Positions 11,621-22,780 of a stretch of 64,000 bases of DNA are shown here, one piece after another (positions within the stretch are counted from its first letter, which is position 1; each line of letters begins with the position of its first letter). The stretch is from Trifolium pratense (Eukaryota > Streptophyta > Magnoliopsida > Fabales > Fabaceae). A model generated the notes under the pieces. That model was not told the origin of the DNA. It made no database searches and saw only the letters and a list, made by a program, of their open reading frames with translations. A program made the translations under genes and the position numbers. The stretch lies in the NCBI RefSeq assembly GCF_020283565.1, contig NC_060062.1:5617322-5681321 (forward strand). Reading direction: 5' to 3'.

Positions 11621-12639
11621 GTTACAAACACATTATAATAAAATATCCCAGAACATGCTAAAAATCAACACAGAAATCCCATTAAGATGACATTGACGAT
11701 GAAAGGATTAAAACTAGAGTGATGCTATTTAAACATTAAAAATTTAAAACCATATTTCTACATCATATAAATATACACCACCCATTGAAGTGACTCAGAA
11801 AATAAAGTAATTAAAAAACTAAAATGTATCCCAATTGTATCCATATACACAGTGTTGGACAACAATTTTCATAAGTTTGTTTCACCTTAGCTTCATAAGT
11901 TCTCCAATATAGCTTATGAAAAAAGCTCTGTAGCATATATAAACAACTCATCATTATTTTATCTTTTGCTATAAAAATAGCTTAGGTAATCTTCTACATA
12001 AACAATTATCATTATAAGCGCTTGGGCTTTAAGCTGCAAATAAGCAGTTTATCCAAACAGCCCCTAAAAACCAGCTTAGAAATCTCATGTTACGTTGACA
12101 ACTAAACCTAAAAACAAAATAACACAAACCGGGAAGTATAGCAACTTAAAAACCCTATTAAAAACCAGAAAAAAGTGAAATCTACAAATTAAACAGCATA
12201 CACCAAATTATTCCTACCTAAACTACCAAAGTTTCAACAACAATCTTAACAACAAAAATAAATTTCAAGAATTTGTTTTGAGCTAAATCTAAATCAGTCT
12301 CAGATTAATAAAATCATGATTATTATCATCTATATAAAACTATGATACTATTGTATAAATTTATTATAGCATTCTACAATTTCTAAACATATAAATAACA
12401 AAATTGAAACAATTGAAGAAACGGGTAAGTTTAACAATCGCGGTGCAGAAAATTCGAAAAAAAAGAAGAGGAAGGAAACCTTGTCACACCGTTTGTGGCG
12501 GCCGGCGGGAGATTCCGGGCGGTAAAGTTGAGTTATGCGACTCCGATTGAAGGGCAACGATTTGATGGAGCGCTCTTAGTTTTTTTTTTGTCTTAGGGTT
12601 TTGATGATTTGTTAACGATGAATGAAATCAAAATTTTGA

Positions 12640-12716
12640 TTATTTTTGTTGGGCTTTTTCAAAAATATGTGGGTTGGGCTTTTTCAAAAATATGTGGATT
12701 GGGATTATAATCCAAT
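12640..12716. repeat. Tandem repeat (about 31-bp unit)
   Basis: Two adjacent units of 'gttgggctttttcaaaaata..tgtgg' just upstream of the NUP50 leader exon. It may contribute to the NUP50 5' flank; no function is inferred. Confidence 0.7.
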
Positions 12717-12792
12717 TTGCTATTTTTGTTGGGATTTACTTTTGTCACCTTACCGGTTACTCACATGCGCTATGTCTTTCCCTTTTTACCCT

Positions 12793-12910
12793 TCCGCTAC
12801 TTAAGTAACGGACATTATAAAAATGAGAATTTCTAAAAAAATGGCGTCCACTACTTAAGTAGTGAACGTTATAAAGGTAGGTGGGGGTGTTCGCTACTTA
12901 AGTAACGAAT
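12793..12910. repeat. Three copies of a short palindrome, CTACTTAAGTA type
   Basis: 'cgctacttaagtaacg', 'ccactacttaagtagtgaacg' and 'cgctacttaagtaacg' lie within about 110 bp at roughly 12797, 12850 and 12893. Each is centred on the palindrome acttaagt. Confidence 0.65.
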
Positions 12911-12919
12911 GGGGGTATT

Positions 12920-14600
12920 TTTGTAAATTTGAGGGCGCGCGCCAGAATGAGGAGGGTGGCAAAAGGAGATCTCATTTTTGTTTGAAAATGCTCTTTAGGC
13001 CCTACATTGCTCACAAGCTTCCTGCATTTCCAACAATTTTTATTTTTTTTTTACAAATGGGAAGTTATGTTTTGAAGTTACGTTCAGATGAGTTTGGGAA
13101 GTTATCTTAACACTCTTTCAGATTGGAAAATATATGTTAGCTTGTAGCTTTTGTACTTTCACCATATCAATCACTTTGTCTTTAGACAACCTTAAGACGT
13201 GGTTAAGCAGTATATTCATCTCACCAGCAAGAAGATGAAAGTTATTTGTCTCAAGATGCCACCTCTCAGTGAGTGTCATGCATATGTTGTGATCAATCTG
13301 ATTATAAAGACCAAAGATCTTCGCTACATCCCAAAACTATTGGACATTACGAGAGGTCCTGAAATTTCTCATTTTTACCATTTACCATGTTGACCCTGAA
13401 TTGACCAATTCAATAGGTATGGATATAAATGAAAGGATATGTCTTTACTATTTTTAGAGAAATAAAATGTTCAAATTTATATTGAATTAACATGACATTA
13501 GAATGCTACATGATTTTTATGCGTCATTATAGATTCTCATGTGATCATAGTAGTAGTTGTTTGACTTGAAGTTAGTATGAGCCTACATCAAAAAAATTGC
13601 AAGTTTGAAGACTATCAAACATTGTTTGTAATAAGAGGTTGGGACTACAACTAGGTATGCAAAGTGTGCGTGTGGTGTAGTTAAGATTCATCTCCTTCCA
13701 CATAACATGAACTATGTCTTAGGCTTCTCAATCAATCAAGTGATCGTGGAAATGTACGACCATGCTAGAATGAAACACCATGTGATATTGAGTTCATTAG
13801 TATATGTGTTTACTCAAAGATCTAGAATTTAATATTTGGCCGACACATGGAAATGTTGGGATAGGACAATACCGTATATGGATTTTAATTATCTCAAGAT
13901 TAATTTTCGCAGTTGCGCTGAGGAATACCTTAGTTTTTACCAAGTTTTAAAACTAAGCATTTTCACATGTCTACTAAAAAGACAATTATTCATATTTTCA
14001 TAATATTACCAAGATGGTCATGTGTGATGCGAGTTTTAAATATTTGTGTTTCTTAAGCATTTGAACATATGTTGAGAGATCAATCCTTTACATAGATATC
14101 GGTTATTATTGAGGGATTACGGTTTAGTCTATACAGTAGTATTTGAAAGATACTTTAGTTTACAAAAACAAAAAAATTGGGAACCCCCTCAAGGAAAATA
14201 GCAAGCATTCAAGCATCTAGACAACATATATTAAAGATTAGTACAACTCCTTTCTGGTTCGTTGCATTTTTTTTTCCTTTCTGGTTTAGCTGCTTCGACA
14301 ATTCCTCCATTGAAAATGTTGCACGACAATATACATATGAATGCAGAGTCATTAATGGTGCATAAGATACTTGTAAGGGACTTGAACAAGTTTGAGATAT
14401 CATTCTCAAACAATTTGACTAGTGATTGAAGAATACGAGTTGTTTGAGATGCACTAATAATCTCCCTTTAAAGGAGGGAAAAAAGTTGTGAGTGGTTCTT
14501 CTAACTCTCACATTTGATATTAGGCACTATTAGTCTTCACTACTTCATTGATTCTTTACATTTGAAATGTACTTTCAAGGATCAACTCTTTCACTTGAGA
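12920..14600. other. Intergenic region without recognised genes
   Basis: Several short open frames are present, such as 13199-13393 on the plus strand, but none has a recognisable motif, splice context or conserved neighbour. It reads as decayed noncoding DNA. Confidence 0.35.
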
Positions 14601-14637
14601 GTGACAACCACGTGGAAGTCGCTGCAAAGAGACATCA

Positions 14638-14916
14638 TCATGGCTCCGAGCTCTGCTGCCATATGTAATCCACAAATGCAAACTTCATACCAGGCTTGTT
14701 ATTCAGAAGGTAGAAAAAGGAAACTGATAGTGTTCAACCACAACGCATCGTCCATTCTCAAGGACGAACTCCCTTTTATATTGTATGAACCATCTGCATG
14801 TATTGTGCCATTTGAATTCAGACAGCTCCGCAACCAAGAAATCATCAATTATGTTAAGTCAAAACAATGCAAATATGCTGAATTGGTTGACCATTATCAA
14901 TTGAGTGTCTCTTAAA
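14638..14916 (+). CDS. Unrecognised short ORF, probable gene fragment
   Basis: An open plus frame from the ATG near 14638 (in-frame codons extend upstream to 14514) to a TAA near 14914, about 91 residues. Composition looks coding: RKRKLIVFNHNASSIL, LPFILYEPSACIVPFEFRQL, then a lysine-containing tail ending YAELVDHYQLSVS. The family is not recognised. No flanking exon with matching splice sites was found, and a spacer with stops precedes it. It could be a relic exon of a captured or decayed gene, or a terminal exon whose upstream part is lost. It lies directly left of the NUP50/COPB2 composite block. Confidence 0.35.
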
Positions 14917-15019
14917 GTTATAAATTATAAGTAAATTATTACTGTACTTGACCATGTGCCACAATCAGAGACATCGTCTTCAATAAACAACTATTAGTTT
15001 AGGTTGTGTATAATATACA

Positions 15020-15185
15020 ACATGTGCAAAGGGTATTCTGTACCTAGCTTCACAGTGAAGAGATTTGGAAGCACAAACAACAAGCAACAAACCGAGGTGA
15101 TGGTAGGAAGCAGAAAAAATGCGACCATGGAGAACAAAGCACTACTAATTTGCTTGAACAAACCTCAGTGATGCAAATCCACACA
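15020..15185. repeat. Block segment X, copy 1 (unknown origin)
   Basis: Runs from 'catgtgcaaagggtattctg' to the 'cacacacagcaac' boundary. It recurs at 16511-16678 with roughly 93 percent identity by eye. No source gene for it is seen in the window. Confidence 0.8.
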
Positions 15186-15453
15186 CAGCAACATCGTTGG
15201 TCTTTAGGAAGAGTTGCAAGTTTTAAATACTCCCCAGCCATCTTCTAACTGCAACAGATAATACAGGGAAAAAATTGAGTGCCTCCAAAACCATTACTTA
15301 CAAGGACAGTAATAAATATTCAAAGTCTTACCCATGCATTATAGTCAGCATCTACAACTCAAGGAGATCTTTGGGAGTTTTGAAGGGGGGTAGAGTGTTT
15401 GTGAATGGATTGATGGATTGATCTGGAATGATTGAGTAGAATACTACTACTGT
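15186..15453 (-). pseudogene. Truncated beta'-COP exon 20 fragment (block copy 1)
   Basis: Matches the parent COPB2 interval 34696-35030, covering the start of exon 20 and its upstream intron, in the same orientation. The copy has lost about 75 bases from the exon part, so the frame is broken. Because intron sequence is included, it is a genomic copy rather than a reverse-transcribed one. Confidence 0.8.
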
Positions 15454-15456
15454 TAA

Positions 15457-15725
15457 CAGAACCTCATCACTGCCTCTCCATAAGTTCCAGTAGCAAGGTA
15501 ATGGCAATCTTTCTCATAGTGATGAGGAGTGTCTCGGCCAAGCTCCTGTTCAGCTGCCCTTTTCTTTGATGACGGAAAGGTGTTCTCAGCATCCTCCATT
15601 GAAGTAAAAACTTCTATTACCCGAAATTTCAGCACAACAACAAGAATTACGGTCAGAAGGTACAGTATGCATTCAACGTAAGAATAAACTAAGCTATATG
15701 GATGACTGTAAGTGTGTGTGTCTCT
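15457..15725 (-). pseudogene. NUP50 5'-end fragment (block copy 1)
   Basis: Matches NUP50 10919-11190: the first 48 or so codons (MEDAENTFPSSKKRAAEQELG against the parent MADAENALQSTKKRAAGRELT) plus leader and leader-intron sequence ending in a GT-rich tract. Substitutions and a small deletion break the acidic patch, and the frame ends where the NUP50 match runs into COPB2-derived sequence. Confidence 0.85.
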
Positions 15726-15737
15726 ATATATAATTCT

Positions 15738-15917
15738 AACATGCACAACAGCACAAGTAACATAGGTGTTGCATCCTGCACACTATTCATTTACCATTGG
15801 ATCAAGGAGGTGCATCATAGTCAATAGTACACTCTCCTTCCCCATCTCCCTTTCTAGGACACCAGTTTTTTTTCTTCATAATTTCATGTACATGTCTGGA
15901 AACTTATTTTTACTATT
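15738..15917. repeat. Block segment Y, copy 1
   Basis: 'aattctaacatgcacaac..' through 'aacttatttttacta'. It recurs at 17357-17545, where it directly abuts the 3' end of the PPR gene. Y may therefore be duplicated PPR 3'-flanking sequence (inference). Confidence 0.75.
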
Positions 15918-16510
15918 CAAACCTCCCCTTTGGATTGTGCCTTAAACTCTGAATATAAAAAAGCATATCACAAGTCAGCCATCAGTGAAGATACATGAAG
16001 AAACACAATAACGACGGTAATTGAAGCCAAAGAACTGATTAAGCTAACTTCTTCAAGTATAGATTAAAGACTACACAATGATAGTTCCATAATAAAATAC
16101 ATTATCTCTTATCATTTAACTTTTGAACTCAAAACTAAAAAAATTACATATTATATTTTTGTCAAGTAATCCGAGTTGAGCTGGATGGACCCATATAAGG
16201 GGAGGAAACTCTAACAACACCTATTTTTCCATCATCCCGGACCTTGATAAAGGAAATCCAAGCTCCTCACCACTTGAGGCAGTAATAAATGTTTTCAAAT
16301 TACATAATAAAACCTAACCTCATTTAAAAAATACTCATTTATACCCAGATCATATACTACACAAGAATGGTGATGACCGATTGAATCCTATAAAACAATA
16401 ACAGGCTTTATGTATACAGTATCAAAACATTATAAAATGGTCGGGTTTAATAAAAATGAAAACAAATGAAGAATGAGATAACTATATCAAATTGCCTGAA
16501 TTGCTAAATA
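15918..16510 (-). pseudogene. beta'-COP exon 12 edge and intron 11 fragment
   Basis: Matches parent COPB2 37836-38388 nearly throughout: the first codons of exon 12, the AG acceptor and most of intron 11, in the same orientation. It ends abruptly after 'aattgctaaata', where the parent continues and the block jumps to segment X copy 2. Confidence 0.85.
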
Positions 16511-16677
16511 CACATGTGCAAAGGATATTCCGTACCTAGGTTCACAGTGGAGAGATTTGGAAGCGCAAACAACAAGCAACAAACCAAGGTGATGGTAGCA
16601 TGCAGAAAAATGCGACCATGGAGAATAAAGCACTACTAATTTGTTTGAACAAACCTCAGTGATGCAAATCCACACAC
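16511..16677. repeat. Block segment X, copy 2
   Basis: Second copy of 15020-15185; its right boundary coincides with the start of the COPB2 exon 20-like match. Confidence 0.8.
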
Positions 16678-17029
16678 AGCAACATTGTTCTTCCCTTGCT
16701 CTTAAGGATGTATTAATATTCCTTCAGCATCTCAATAAAGAACAATATAGAAGCAAAAATCCACTCAAATCCATTGCATCATGTTTTAAATACTCCCCAG
16801 CCATCTTCTAACTGCAACAGATAATACAGTGAGCTGCGAAAGGAAATAAAAACAAACATCAGGTGCCTCCAAAACTTACTGAATATGACAATAATAAATA
16901 AATATGCAAAGCCTTAACCATGCATTAGAGTCAACATCTACAACTCAAGGAGATCTTTAGGAGTTTTGAAGGGGAGTGGAGTGGAGTGTTTGTGAATGGA
17001 TTGATCTGGAATGGGATTGAGTAGAATAA
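16678..17029 (-). pseudogene. beta'-COP exon 20 fragment (block copy 2)
   Basis: Matches parent COPB2 34696-35030 more completely than copy 1, retaining the 'ccttcagcatctc' and 'atccactcaaatccattgca' exon parts, but with frame-breaking indels. It joins the NUP50 fragment at the same relative point as copy 1. Confidence 0.82.
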
Positions 17030-17254
17030 CAGAACCTCACCACAGTCTCTCTTTAAAGTTCCAGTAGCAAGGTAACAGGAATCTTCCTCATTGTGGTGAG
17101 GAGTGTCTCAGCTGAGCTCCTGTTCAGAAGCCCTTTTCTTTGATGACGGAAAGGTGTTCGCAGCATCCTCCATTGAAGTAAAAACTTCTATTACCCAAAA
17201 TTTCAGTTCAACTAAAATTACGGTCAGAAGGGTACAGTATACATTCAACGTAAG
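17030..17254 (-). pseudogene. NUP50 5'-end fragment (block copy 2)
   Basis: A second NUP50 N-terminus copy (MEDAANTFPSSKKRASEQELS, then stop), closer to copy 1 than to the parent gene. It shares the SSKKRA and MEDA changes with copy 1, so one chimera was made first and then duplicated. Confidence 0.82.
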
Positions 17255-17268
17255 AGGAGGTGTTGCAT

Positions 17269-17460
17269 AACAGCACAAGTAACATAGGTGTTGCATCCTG
17301 CACAATATTCATTTGCCATCGTATAGAGGAGGTGCATCATAGGCAATGGTACACACTAATTCTAACTTGCACAACAGCACAAGTAACATAGGTGTTGCAT
17401 CCTGCACAATATTCATTTGCCATCGTATAGAGGAGGTGCATCATAGGCAATGGTACACTC
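17269..17460. repeat. Tandem 104-bp duplication in segment Y copy 2
   Basis: 'aacagcacaagtaacatagg..' to 'ggcaatggtacac' occurs at 17269-17355 and again at 17373-17458, almost identical. Copy 1 of the block has this unit only once. Confidence 0.9.
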
Positions 17461-17572
17461 TCCTTCCCCATCTCCCTTTCTAGGACACCAGTTTTTTTGC
17501 CTTCATACTTTCATGTACATGTCTGCAAACTTATTTTTATTATTATTAAAAAAAATGAACAAACAATACCTT

Positions 17573-20500
17573 CTAATCTTCAACATCTTCTACAATAGAA
17601 CCTAAATCCAGCCTAGCGTCTCCTATACTCATGCTTAGTAATTCCAAAATGGTTGTTATATGTTCACTTAGCGGATGAGATTGATCCCCAGCAACAAATG
17701 TATTTAATTGATCATTGACATTAATCCAAGACCATCCTGGCTCCTTTATTATTCCTTTTGACTTCATTAACTTCCTGAAATGTGCCGCTTCCTTCCATCT
17801 TCCACTGGCAGAATATATGTTAGCAATAGTGATGTAAGTTCCGGCAGAATTTGGATCCAAGCGAAGTATATGTTCTGCTGCCCAACTTCCCCGGTCAACA
17901 TCACCATGATCCTTACATGCTCTGAGTAAGGTAGACCATACAACATCATCACAAGGGAATGGCATGTTTCGTACCATATGCTCAGCCTCACTCAACCGCC
18001 CTGCTCTGCATAGAAGATCAATCATGCAACCGTAGTGCTCTTTTGAAGGAGTGATTCGGTATGCATTAGTCATTAACTTTAAGTAGTAGAAACCAAGATC
18101 AACCAATCCAGCATGGTTACAAGCAGTCAGAACCCCAATAAACGTCACATAGTCCGGCGTTAAACCAACACGGGAAATATTCTCAAACAAGCTAATAGCC
18201 TCTTGGCTGTAACCATGTTCCGCATACCCATTAATCATTGCAGTCCATGATATGATATCGTTAATGTTTATACCATTAAAAACTTTTGAAGCCTCTTGTA
18301 GATTTCCACTTCTTGAATACATACTAATTAGAGCACTATGAACCATTGCTTCATGATCTAAACCAATGCACAGGGCATGAGCATGCACCTGCTTACCTTG
18401 CTCCAGAAGTGCCATGCTTCCACAAACACTCAGCACACTAGCAAGAGCAAATTCATTTGGTTTCGGTCCTTCCCTTCTCATCCATGATAGATAGTTGAAA
18501 GCTTCTTTTGCGTGATTTCCTTGAGAATAAACAGAAATTATAGTGCTCCAAGAAATAATATCTTTCCTACTCATACCATGAAATACCAATGAAGCTTCCC
18601 GTAACAGCCCACATTTCGAATAAAGAGTGATGATGGAATTTGCCACCGACAAGGCATCTACCAAACCTAGACGCAATACATGGCCATGTATTTGCTCCCC
18701 GCATCCAGAAACAGCAAGACTGGCACAAGCAGAAATTATGGATGCAAAAGTATACTCATTGGGACTGACATTGGATTTCCTCATTCTTTTAAATGCATTC
18801 AATGCTTGTTCTTCTTCACCCATTTGTACATAAGTTGTGATAAGGTTCGTCCATGAAACTACATCTGGAATCCTCGTTTTTCCAAATAATTGCATTACAT
18901 AGTCTGGTTTTCCACATTTATTATACATGGTACCAAGAGTATTAACAACAAACGCAGTTTCATTGAACCCTTGTTTTATTGTTTGTGCATGTATGGCTTT
19001 CCCATGATGCAACATACCTGAATCAGCAGATGCCTTTAAAGCAATGGCAAATGTATGTGAATCATAGCCCACTTTTGATCTCCACATTTCAGAAAAGTAC
19101 AACAGTCCCTCCAAACGGTAACCAGCATGTACAAGCCCCACAATAATTGCAGTCCATGATACTACATTTCTTGTTGTCATTTTTTCAAAGACACTGCGAC
19201 CTTGTTCTGTTTCTCCTACTTTCATGTACATGTCTACAAGGGCACTGCTGACAAAAACAGAGTTTATCAAACCAGATTTCACTGAAAATCCATGCAATAA
19301 TTCTCCAAAATATATATTCATGCCAAGTGCACAAGCCTTGAGGGTAACACTTACAACAAATTGATCCTTTTGAAGTCCAGAGTCGACCCACATATTTGAG
19401 AATAAGATCAATGCTTCATTCGAGTCTGCGGCATTGACATAACCCGCTATTAAATTTGTCCATGATATCTCATCTCTGTGAGCCATTTTATTAAACATAT
19501 CCCTGGCTTCACAAATTTTTCCCAGTTTCATTAGTTGCTTCAATTGAGAGTTAAGTTCAGGCATATTAGGCACATAAAAGGCAGTTGGAGATCGCTGTTC
19601 CAGTTTCCCCTCCCAGATCATATCTCTTCTTTCAATGGCAGTTCCTGCATATATATACTAATCTACATAACGTTGAAACTTGGTATAGAAACACGAATAC
19701 CTTAAAATTACCATGCAAAGCTTACATGAATACTTAACAACTATTATTAATTAATCCATAATTCGATCAACTGAAGCATTAAGAGAAGACTTTTTAAAGT
19801 CAGGTTGCTATTAAATCCTTACAGATGGAAATATGCCATAATCTGAAATCAGAAAGAAAAATCCCTCAAACAAAACCATATTGTAATTTTGTTAAATTTA
19901 GGCGCATACAAAAAGCCATGCTCAAATCAATAAAATAAACTAATACTAGACCTAATTAGAGTTCAAATGACAAAAGTTAATAGTACTCAACAGAAGATGA
20001 CACCAACTTGATCAAAATCTTCCACTTTAAAAGTAAAACGAAGTAGGAGAGAAAATTTAGCACATAACACTAGACAGTGATACAAAGTGTTACCTAATTC
20101 CTTCAGTAACCATAAGTTAAAAAAAACTAAAATATATGCATAACAAATATATCATAGAAAAGACAATAAAAGTCTCACACAAAACAATAGAGTAAATAGA
20201 CATTTCGGTCTTTCAATGTGTAAGTCATTGTCACTATAGCCGTTGAGTGTATCCAAATTATAACACAAAACATGTATCTTTTGCTAGTCAATTTGGTCCT
20301 CATATTTGTCTTTCGTTGGTTAGTTTGGTCCTAGATGTGTCATCCGTTAGTCAATTTGTTCTACGAAACTACTAACAGAAGGCATGCTTTTTCTTTTTTT
20401 AATTTTGATTGATGCATTTAGAACTATATTGACACAGCCTCACACTTAGGATCAAAATAATTGTTTACTCAAACAATAAAACACACACTCATATATTGTT

Positions 20501-20740
20501 ACATTATGCTAGGGCAATTCATTCATTCAAAAAATAAAATAAAGCACCTGGATAGACATAATTGAGAGGTGGGTCGAGGTTCCTTGAGCATAGAGGAGTG
20601 TTTTCATTGAGATAAAATGAATCAGCAAGGGCAAGGCCAGGAGAAGAAGTATAACAGCGATACACCCAAACACGTCGCGTAAAGCCGTCGAAGAGTTTCG
20701 GTAAAATGTGCATCCTTTCTCTGGTTTGGAAATGAAACAT
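17573..20740 (-). CDS. PLS-class pentatricopeptide repeat protein
   Basis: Sequence-specific organelle RNA-binding protein of the E-type PPR class, resembling the Arabidopsis At3g47840 family (recognition, not searched). Two exons: 20740-20548 and 19644-17573, joined in phase (CCAG|GTGC donor, TGCAG|GAAC acceptor); 754 aa. Exon 1 adds about 70 N-terminal residues rich in Arg/Ser/Tyr and poor in acid, fitting a plastid or mitochondrial targeting peptide; an ATG at 20713 is an alternative start. The body is a tandem of roughly fifteen P/L/S repeats with recurring DVVSWTNLI, SALVDMY and NEYTFASII-type signatures. An E/E+ region follows near the C-terminus (GWSWINVNDQLNTFVAGDQSHP). There is no DYW deaminase domain; the protein stops shortly after E+. 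The gene is intact. Its 3' end touches the duplicated NUP50/COPB2 block. Confidence 0.9.
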
Positions 20741-20759
20741 AGATTCCCAAAATCAATTT

Positions 20760-22780
20760 TTATGATTATTTTTATTTATAATAATAAAAATAAGGTTGCA
20801 TATATGTACAAGACAGTAGGGAAAAAAATCTGGTGTGACAGGAAGGGAGATGAAGAAACAGTGGACCAGAGGGTGCAAAATATTTAACTACAATTAATAA
20901 TAATATTTATTATAGATATAAAAATAAAAAACACAAATCTTAAAATAATTTTCACCTACAATTTGAAATTGAACTGCCAGATTAATTGGGAGCAAAACAT
21001 ACATGACCAAAGATGAATTCTGAAACCAAATTTAGTAGGATTACGCCCCAAATTTTCATCTAAATACATACTAAATCAACCCATTTAGTAAAGCAGAATG
21101 CTCATAATTTAGAAATTCAAACTAAGCATGAACAACTCCTACAATATCATTAATTTCTAATTCTCAATTAACATCACCTAAATTTTAATTTCAACCACAT
21201 AACAATAGCTTCATGGATTTCTAGTATGCCCATTTATCAAACACTTTGAAGTAAAGATGATTGATGTATGTTTGGTTTCAATTATGGTTAGGGCGAAATT
21301 GATTCCAGAGGTGTATAATTGATTTTGGCATGTTTGGATGTACTCCAATAGAATTAATGCTAACTTGAAGCCAAGATTTGTAGCTTTTGACACTAAACAT
21401 GATTTATTGTTCAATCCACTTTAACATGAATTTATCCAAACATTGTTCAATAGCATCATGGAATTCTAGTATGCCCATTTATCAACAAATATTATCTTAT
21501 CTACTTGCAAACAATTTATAGCCATTAGTAGCATGTTCTTCTCAAAATCAACATGAACAAACTCACTGTGACATTTCAACAAATACCTTGTGTGTAAAAC
21601 TCTCACAAGTTTGTACCAGATTTGAGGGAATTTGCACCAGCTGGAAGAACCAATGCAGAATCAGAAACAAGTATTAACTCGGCGCTCAACAGGTGGCGAG
21701 CGAGAACGACAGCAACAGTGAGTTGAATGCGGTTGCACGGTCAGGTTGGGAACTGAGGTATGGGAGAAGAAGCAACATCACGCACACAGAGCAGAGAAAA
21801 CAGAGCAATTCATTGTTGATACTTGAATTTAAATAGTGATCCTACCTAGCTTGACATACACAAAATATACAAACACCTTTCACACAAATCACTTTTCAAT
21901 TCTCACAAGCTTGGTAGTTGATTATTTTAGATAAAATGCATTGTCTTGGAAATATTAAATTTCCCTAGTACAGTAAGATAATTGTAACTTGACCAAAATC
22001 AGGTACACTAAGAAAATAATTTGAATATGTACCATAGAAACTTCCTCTATATATATAACATAATTTTAAAAAAAAAGTTGTTAAAAGTTGGCATTTTGAT
22101 AAAAATCTTTTTACAAATACATTAAATGACAACTATTTGATTACATAATCACAATTGTCAAAAAATTCTATAGAGTTAGTTTAGTTGATTTACTCTTTAA
22201 GATCTTATAATTCAACAATTGGATTGGTGAAATATAAAATATATAATGAGTTACTAAGAAGAGTAATTTTACGTGAAGTAAGTCAAAATCCCTCCTCTAT
22301 AGCCAGTCGAGTTTATTAAACAGCATGTCAATAGCTGGAGCAGTCATATTTTTAGCTAACTTACCATTTTTCTATTGACAGTCACTCATTTATTGATCAT
22401 CATATTATTGCTAATGAAATGAATAAAATTTATGTTAAGAAAAAAAAAACAGAATGGAGGTGGGACAAATTTTTAGCAAGGAGTTAAAGGTGGTTAGGGC
22501 AAACCACCCCTGATCCGCCCGATTGCCATACCTTCATACCCAACTTATCAATAAAGGCTTTTGTATATGGGCTTTGTCTAATGTGAACTAGTGGATGATG
22601 TCTTTCATCATGCACAAGTAACTTTTTAACCTTTAGATTTTGTAATATTTGATCCAAGGGTCAAGATTTTATCAACCATTAAGTCATTAACAAGTCACTT
22701 AAAGGTCACATTTTTTAACAATATGAAATTCTATTTCAACCCCCACTGTTAGCTGGTTTCAATTTTAGACAAATGGGTTA
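20760..22780. other. Intergenic region with MITE-like insertion
   Basis: No gene is seen. A direct repeat of about 35 bp ('catggatttctagtatgccc..') at 21212-21246 and 21459-21492 flanks about 210 bp containing 'atgtttgg..tccaaaca' phrases, consistent with an old insertion or a segmental duplication. Confidence 0.4.

Larger units (their letters stand above)
11063..12590 (-). other. NUP50 5' leader with a large intron
   Basis: On the minus strand a GACAAG|GTTTCC donor at about 12480 follows a short G/C-rich exon (about 12590-12481) next to a T-rich tract. This fits a first noncoding exon and a leader intron of about 1.35 kb ending just upstream of the ATG at 11062. The intron holds a (GT)n run (11174-11194), an internal duplication of the exon/intron boundary (11460-11620) and an hAT-like MITE remnant (about 11840-12070, ending near 'tccaaacagcccc'). 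The acceptor could not be fixed by eye. Confidence 0.5.

Noticed and set aside
15050..15241. Minus-strand open frame starting MAGEYLKLATL as a gene
   Set aside because: It spans the junction between a COPB2 exon fragment and segment X; the frame is accidental.
15020..17545. Helitron or Pack-MULE as the certain cause of the chimeric block
   Set aside because: No convincing Helitron end hairpin or terminal inverted repeats were found at the block edges, so the mechanism is left open.
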